Source: Cellvibrionaceae bacterium (GTDB lineage: Bacteria; Pseudomonadota; Gammaproteobacteria; Pseudomonadales; Cellvibrionaceae). From it: a stretch of DNA of 64,000 bases. Below are positions 60,881 through 64,000 of the stretch, piece by piece; position 1 is the stretch's first letter, and the number at the start of each line of letters is the position of its first letter. The notes below the pieces were generated by a model, which ran no database searches, was not told the DNA's origin, and was given only the letters and a program-made list of their open reading frames with translations. The translations under genes and the position numbers were made by a program. The DNA lies in NCBI GenBank assembly GCA_025800365.1, contig JAOXRT010000027.1:62001-126000 (forward strand). Direction: 5' to 3'.

Positions 60881-61922
60881 TGCCTGCCTCCAGGCTAGAA
60901 GCTAAGGCACTCTTTCTGCGCTGATTAAAAGCTTGGCTAGCTAAATAAAAATGTACGAGATAGGCCAGCAATACAGCCAGTAGTACCGGCCAATAAAATA
61001 AATTGTGGCTCGGTTGATAGTAATGTACGGCGAATCGACTCGGTTCTAGCTCATCCAAAAGCTCAGATACTCGAGTCAAGGCATCTGCATCTTCAGCATG
61101 AAAATAGCGTCCACCAGTGATATCAGCAAGGCTTTGCAACTGCCCTTCATCGACCGCCTGTTCCGCGACAGCCTCCAGCTTACCCAATAGAATAGGGTAA
61201 ATTTTTATTCCAGCACTGGCCGCTAAGCGTGCAGCTTCTTTCGGTGGCACTCGACTGCCAGAGTCGTTGCCATCACTTAATAGCAACAATACCCGGCTGC
61301 GATCCGCAGCCATAGCATCGCTAGCTTGCTTCTCTTCCATAAAATGCTTGTAGGCGAAACCAATAGCATCACCCAGCATGGTCTTAGGCCCCGCCATTCG
61401 TACTCGGCTTTCTTCTAACAGCGTATTAAAAAGCGCTTTATCTTCGCTAAAAGGCAATTGCAAATAAGGAGCGTCTCCATAGACCATCAGGGCCAGTCGA
61501 TCGCCTTCACGCGCCTCAGAGAACGCACTTAATACTTGCTTAGCTCCCCGCAGTCGCGACATGGCCTGCTCGCCTTCTGGGGCAAAATCCAGCTCGGCCA
61601 TTGAGCCGGACAAATCGACAGCAATTAACAGATCACGGGTTGGCTCTCGCAGCTCAACAGGTTCGCCCAACCACACTGGCTTGGCCGCGGCCAGCAATAA
61701 CAATAGCCATACCGATAACAACAAAAATACTTGGATTTTACGTCGCCGCTGAACAGTTTGAGTTTGCAAAACTTGCCCCTGCTCTTTAAGTAAAGCCTTA
61801 AAGAATGGCACTTGAAGAGAGCGGCGTTGGCTACCGTAAGCAGGAGCTAACTTTCTTATTAACCAAGGCAAGGGCAATAGAAGCAGAACCCAGAGCTGCT
61901 CAAAGGACAACATGCGACTCAC
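60873..61922 (-). CDS. BatA-like VWA domain protein
   Basis: A 349-residue membrane protein. Two helices (~6-22 and ~63-80) precede a VWA domain with an intact MIDAS: DLSGS (103-107) in LLIAVDLSGSMAE, then the DxD-type loop in LLLLSDGNDSGSRVPPKEA. A C-terminal helix (NLFYWPVLLAVLLAYLVHF) follows. It should bind a divalent metal and a partner in the Bat complex. It overlaps the DUF4381 stop by 23 bp and the next gene by 8 bp, so the operon is tightly coupled. Confidence 0.88.
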   Translation of the reverse strand: MSRMLSFEQLWVLLLLPLPWLIRKLAPAYGSQRRSLQVPFFKALLKEQGQVLQTQTVQRRRKIQVFLLLSVWLLLLLAAAKPVWLGEPVELREPTRDLLIAVDLSGSMAELDFAPEGEQAMSRLRGAKQVLSAFSEAREGDRLALMVYGDAPYLQLPFSEDKALFNTLLEESRVRMAGPKTMLGDAIGFAYKHFMEEKQASDAMAADRSRVLLLLSDGNDSGSRVPPKEAARLAASAGIKIYPILLGKLEAVAEQAVDEGQLQSLADITGGRYFHAEDADALTRVSELLDELEPSRFAVHYYQPSHNLFYWPVLLAVLLAYLVHFYLASQAFNQRRKSALASSLEAGND

Positions 61923-62550
61923 CCACTTTATGATTATTTACCCAATACAACATCTTACTATGCAAGGCCTTTAGTTGTTCTTGATCTAGCTGCTTTGTCG
62001 TTTTTTCAAAGCGGGCTCTCTCTAAAGCAGCTAGCTCTTGTTCTTCTAGCCTGATCGATATAGGAGCATCGCTCGGTAAAAGCTGATTAATAAGCTCAAG
62101 CCTCTGGTGCTCAGAAAGGGAGTTCAATGTTTTACGATCTGTGAATACCAACAAACAACGCTGCAGGATTTCAGCCAATCGATTCGCATTATCCAACTCA
62201 CCCTTTTCGATAGCGGCAGCAACATCTTCTAGTTCGCTTTGTGCTTCCAAACGGTAATAATCCAACTGCCCCTGCAATCTTCCTAGCAGCCAAAACCTCA
62301 GCAATACAATTAATAAAAAGGTAAGCCCAAGCAATAGGATTTCTGTTTTAGGAATATACATCTGCAGGCCGCTAGGCAATTCACCGGCCACTGATTCCAG
62401 CTCGTAAAAATGTTCTAGCCAATCATTACCAAAGCCCTGAAACCAAAAATCCGGCCTTGCCCCTTCAATGGATGCAGCCAGCTGCTCTTCCTGCGCCTCA
62501 GCATTGAGAAGCTTATTTTCCGGATCGCTTAGAGAGACTTCCTGCTTCAC
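61900..62550 (-). CDS. DUF4381 protein of the Bat operon
   Basis: A ~216-residue protein with a central membrane helix (ILLLGLTFLLIVLLRFWLLG) and a charged C-terminal half containing LNSLSEHQRLELINQLLP and YWVNNHKV near the end. DUF4381 proteins always lie between DUF58 and VWA genes in Bat clusters; their role is unknown. The start is GTG 62550 because it overlaps the DUF58 stop (GTGA) and GAGGAG lies 7 nt upstream; the open frame extends to 62580. Confidence 0.8.
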   Translation of the reverse strand: MKQEVSLSDPENKLLNAEAQEEQLAASIEGARPDFWFQGFGNDWLEHFYELESVAGELPSGLQMYIPKTEILLLGLTFLLIVLLRFWLLGRLQGQLDYYRLEAQSELEDVAAAIEKGELDNANRLAEILQRCLLVFTDRKTLNSLSEHQRLELINQLLPSDAPISIRLEEQELAALERARFEKTTKQLDQEQLKALHSKMLYWVNNHKVGESHVVL

Positions 62551-63497
62551 AAGAGCTCTCCTCGATATTGCAAAGCACAATCAAAAGGCAACAGCTTAAT
62601 GTTGGGTAGAGAGGAGGCAATATGCGATAAGAACTGCAAGCGCTGAAAAAATGTATGCTGCAAAGCAAGTTGCATATCCGGGTCGGAACTATTGATTTCA
62701 GCATGATGATATCCATCTGATATCGGTAAAAAACCTGCCTCCGGAAAGCTCCGCTCCAACTCGTCAAAAATATAAATTAAACGAAGTGAATTATGCTGAG
62801 ATAAGGCTTCCAACTGCTGCTTCAATCGTTTTTTCTGTTCTTCCTTCAGCAAACTCATAAAATCACTAACGATATAAATATGACGTCCGCGATAACGACG
62901 ATTGAGCATTTCCTCTAAGCAGGACGACAGAAATTGATCTGAAGCCACTGCCCTTGCACTAATATTTTGATTAATCTTTTGTAGATCAGACAAAGCCAGC
63001 AACCAAGACTGAAGGCTTCGACTCGAACGCCCCCAGTGAACTTCGGAGCTGGAAACTACAGAACAAGAACAAGGGTCCCCTTGGTGAATAGCCTGCCATC
63101 CGATCTGAGCCGCCAGTTTAGCCGCTGTAGCCGCCTTACTATCAGCCAACGAGCCAAACAACATGCTCGCGCCTTGGTCGACAAGCAGTTCAAAGCGCTG
63201 CTCTTTCTCTTCTTGGTAATGGCGCACATAGGGACTCTGCTTGCGACTACTCAGCTTCCAATCAACGTGGCGTATATCATCACCTTGCTGATAGTGATTA
63301 AGCTCAGCGAAATCGAGACCACTGCCTTTGCGCGAACCACTACGATGACCAAGCAAAGGCCCAAGCAAGCCTTCCAGAAACAACGGCATTAAACTTTTGC
63401 TAGGCTCGGATTGATGAATTAAGGTCTCCATATCCACTTGGATACCCGCTTCAAGCAGCTTTTTGGAAGCTGGACTTTTAGCGTTTCCGATTGCCAT
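62547..63497 (-). CDS. DUF58 protein of the Bat operon
   Basis: A 316-residue DUF58 protein. The signature SGLDFAELNHYQQGDDIRHV then DWKLSSRKQSPYVRHYQEE (~60-100) is complete, followed by a VWA-like Rossmann region (FELLVDQGASMLFGS). It is soluble and cytoplasmic. In Bat/MoxR operons it works with the MoxR ATPase, perhaps in assembling envelope or respiratory complexes. ATG 63497 is the start; the MoxR gene ends 39 bp upstream. The stop overlaps the DUF4381 start. Confidence 0.9.
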   Translation of the reverse strand: MAIGNAKSPASKKLLEAGIQVDMETLIHQSEPSKSLMPLFLEGLLGPLLGHRSGSRKGSGLDFAELNHYQQGDDIRHVDWKLSSRKQSPYVRHYQEEKEQRFELLVDQGASMLFGSLADSKAATAAKLAAQIGWQAIHQGDPCSCSVVSSSEVHWGRSSRSLQSWLLALSDLQKINQNISARAVASDQFLSSCLEEMLNRRYRGRHIYIVSDFMSLLKEEQKKRLKQQLEALSQHNSLRLIYIFDELERSFPEAGFLPISDGYHHAEINSSDPDMQLALQHTFFQRLQFLSHIASSLPNIKLLPFDCALQYRGELL

Positions 63498-63536
63498 TAC
63501 ATGCCGCCCAAAAGTATTGTCATGGAATACTTACCG

Positions 63537-64000
63537 TTACACCAAAACCTGCTCCAATAGCTCAGCACAAGCATCTGCACTGCTATAGGACTCGGCCTGG
63601 GCGCGATAGTTAAGTTGGATTCTATGGGCCATGACTTCCGGTAGCACAGCGGCAACATCTTCAGGCAAAACATGATCACGACCTGCAAGCCAGGCTCTCG
63701 CCCTAGAACATTTGTCTAAAGCAATACTGGCCCTTGGACTAGCGCCTAATTGGATATATTGAGGCAAGCGACTGTCTTGATACAGTTCGGGCTGGCGTGT
63801 TGCCATGACAAGATTAACAATATATTGCTCTATCGCCGGCGCCACATGTGTTTGTTGAAAGGCCTGCCTAGCCGCCAGCAAGTTATCTTCACTGATGGTG
63901 CAAGACAATGGCTCTGCTTGCTGCTCTTCACTACGAACTAAACGAATGATGTTCAACTCTTCTTCGGCATCAGGATATGACACACAAGTTTTTAATAGAA
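63537..64000 (-). CDS. MoxR-family AAA+ ATPase (partial, cut by right edge)
   Basis: Only the C-terminal part (~154 residues) is visible; the frame stays open to position 64000 (LLKTCVSYPDAEEELNIIRL), so the ATP-binding half lies outside the window. The lid domain carries QLGASPRASIALDKCSRARA, where the arginine serves as sensor 2, and DHVLPEDVAAVLPEVMAHRI, which is MoxR-like. MoxR ATPases act as chaperones with DUF58 and VWA partners, and here it heads the Bat operon. Its upstream promoter is not in the window. Confidence 0.9.
   Translation of the reverse strand, partial: LLKTCVSYPDAEEELNIIRLVRSEEQQAEPLSCTISEDNLLAARQAFQQTHVAPAIEQYIVNLVMATRQPELYQDSRLPQYIQLGASPRASIALDKCSRARAWLAGRDHVLPEDVAAVLPEVMAHRIQLNYRAQAESYSSADACAELLEQVLV

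Overview
The window reads as a chromosome segment of a marine-type gammaproteobacterium, most likely near the Spongiibacteraceae/Cellvibrionales. This placement is an inference from gene content. The run nudF-yqiB-cpdA-yqiA-parE (55.7 to 51.1 kb, minus strand) is the standard gammaproteobacterial housekeeping order. The rest is rich in TetR regulators, acyl-CoA enzymes, a TonB-dependent receptor and c-di-GMP proteins typical of oligotrophic marine heterotrophs. All positions, motifs and starts were read by eye; no database search was run.

Layout. 1-5 kb: an FG-GAP repeat protein cut by the left edge, a GNAT acetyltransferase, a small unknown protein, a DUF1295 membrane protein, a small membrane protein and a DsrE-like secreted protein. 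4-6.5 kb: an unusual TetR regulator with a hotdog-like N-terminal domain, divergent from a MATE exporter. 6.5-6.9 kb: two related palindromic repeat elements between convergent genes. 6.9-16.7 kb (minus): one long fatty-acid/CoA degradation operon (DUF35 OB-fold protein, SCP2-type thiolase, acyl-CoA ligase, FadB-like and FadA-like enzymes, acyl-CoA dehydrogenase, DUF2889, two SnoaL-like proteins). 17.0-19.5 kb (plus): an overlapping flavin reductase-Nudix-amidase operon. 19.5-19.8 kb: a tandem array of GGGGTCAGACCCC hairpin repeats. 19.8-30.6 kb: TetR, a small ABM-type monooxygenase, TonB receptor, MFS transporter, an anchored GyrI-like protein, a sterol-desaturase-family hydroxylase, a Rieske oxygenase, a luciferase-like monooxygenase and an FAD reductase.

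The 7-30 kb part looks like one catabolic island. The palindrome GAACG-WW-CGWTC occurs at four promoters (two in 16.8-17.0 kb, one at 23.5 kb, one at 28.06 kb), so one TetR repressor probably controls uptake, ring or chain oxygenation and beta-oxidation of a single hydrophobic substrate. The substrate is not known.

30.6-64 kb: a DUF1501/DUF1800 pair; a PPOX-fold flavoprotein; a CNNM/CBS membrane protein; a PAS-GGDEF-EAL protein; an isochorismatase-like hydrolase; a LysM-FecR protein followed by a CHASE2-GGDEF-EAL protein; a large AhpD-like protein; a metal permease divergent from an ArsR regulator with two matching operators; a GtrA-GtrB-ArnT-like envelope glycosylation operon divergent from a two-component system; the parE-nudF cluster; an octaheme cytochrome c-TPR protein; and a Bat (MoxR-DUF58-DUF4381-VWA-VWA-TPR-BatD) operon cut by the right edge. 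No tRNA, rRNA, CRISPR array, transposase gene or prophage was seen.
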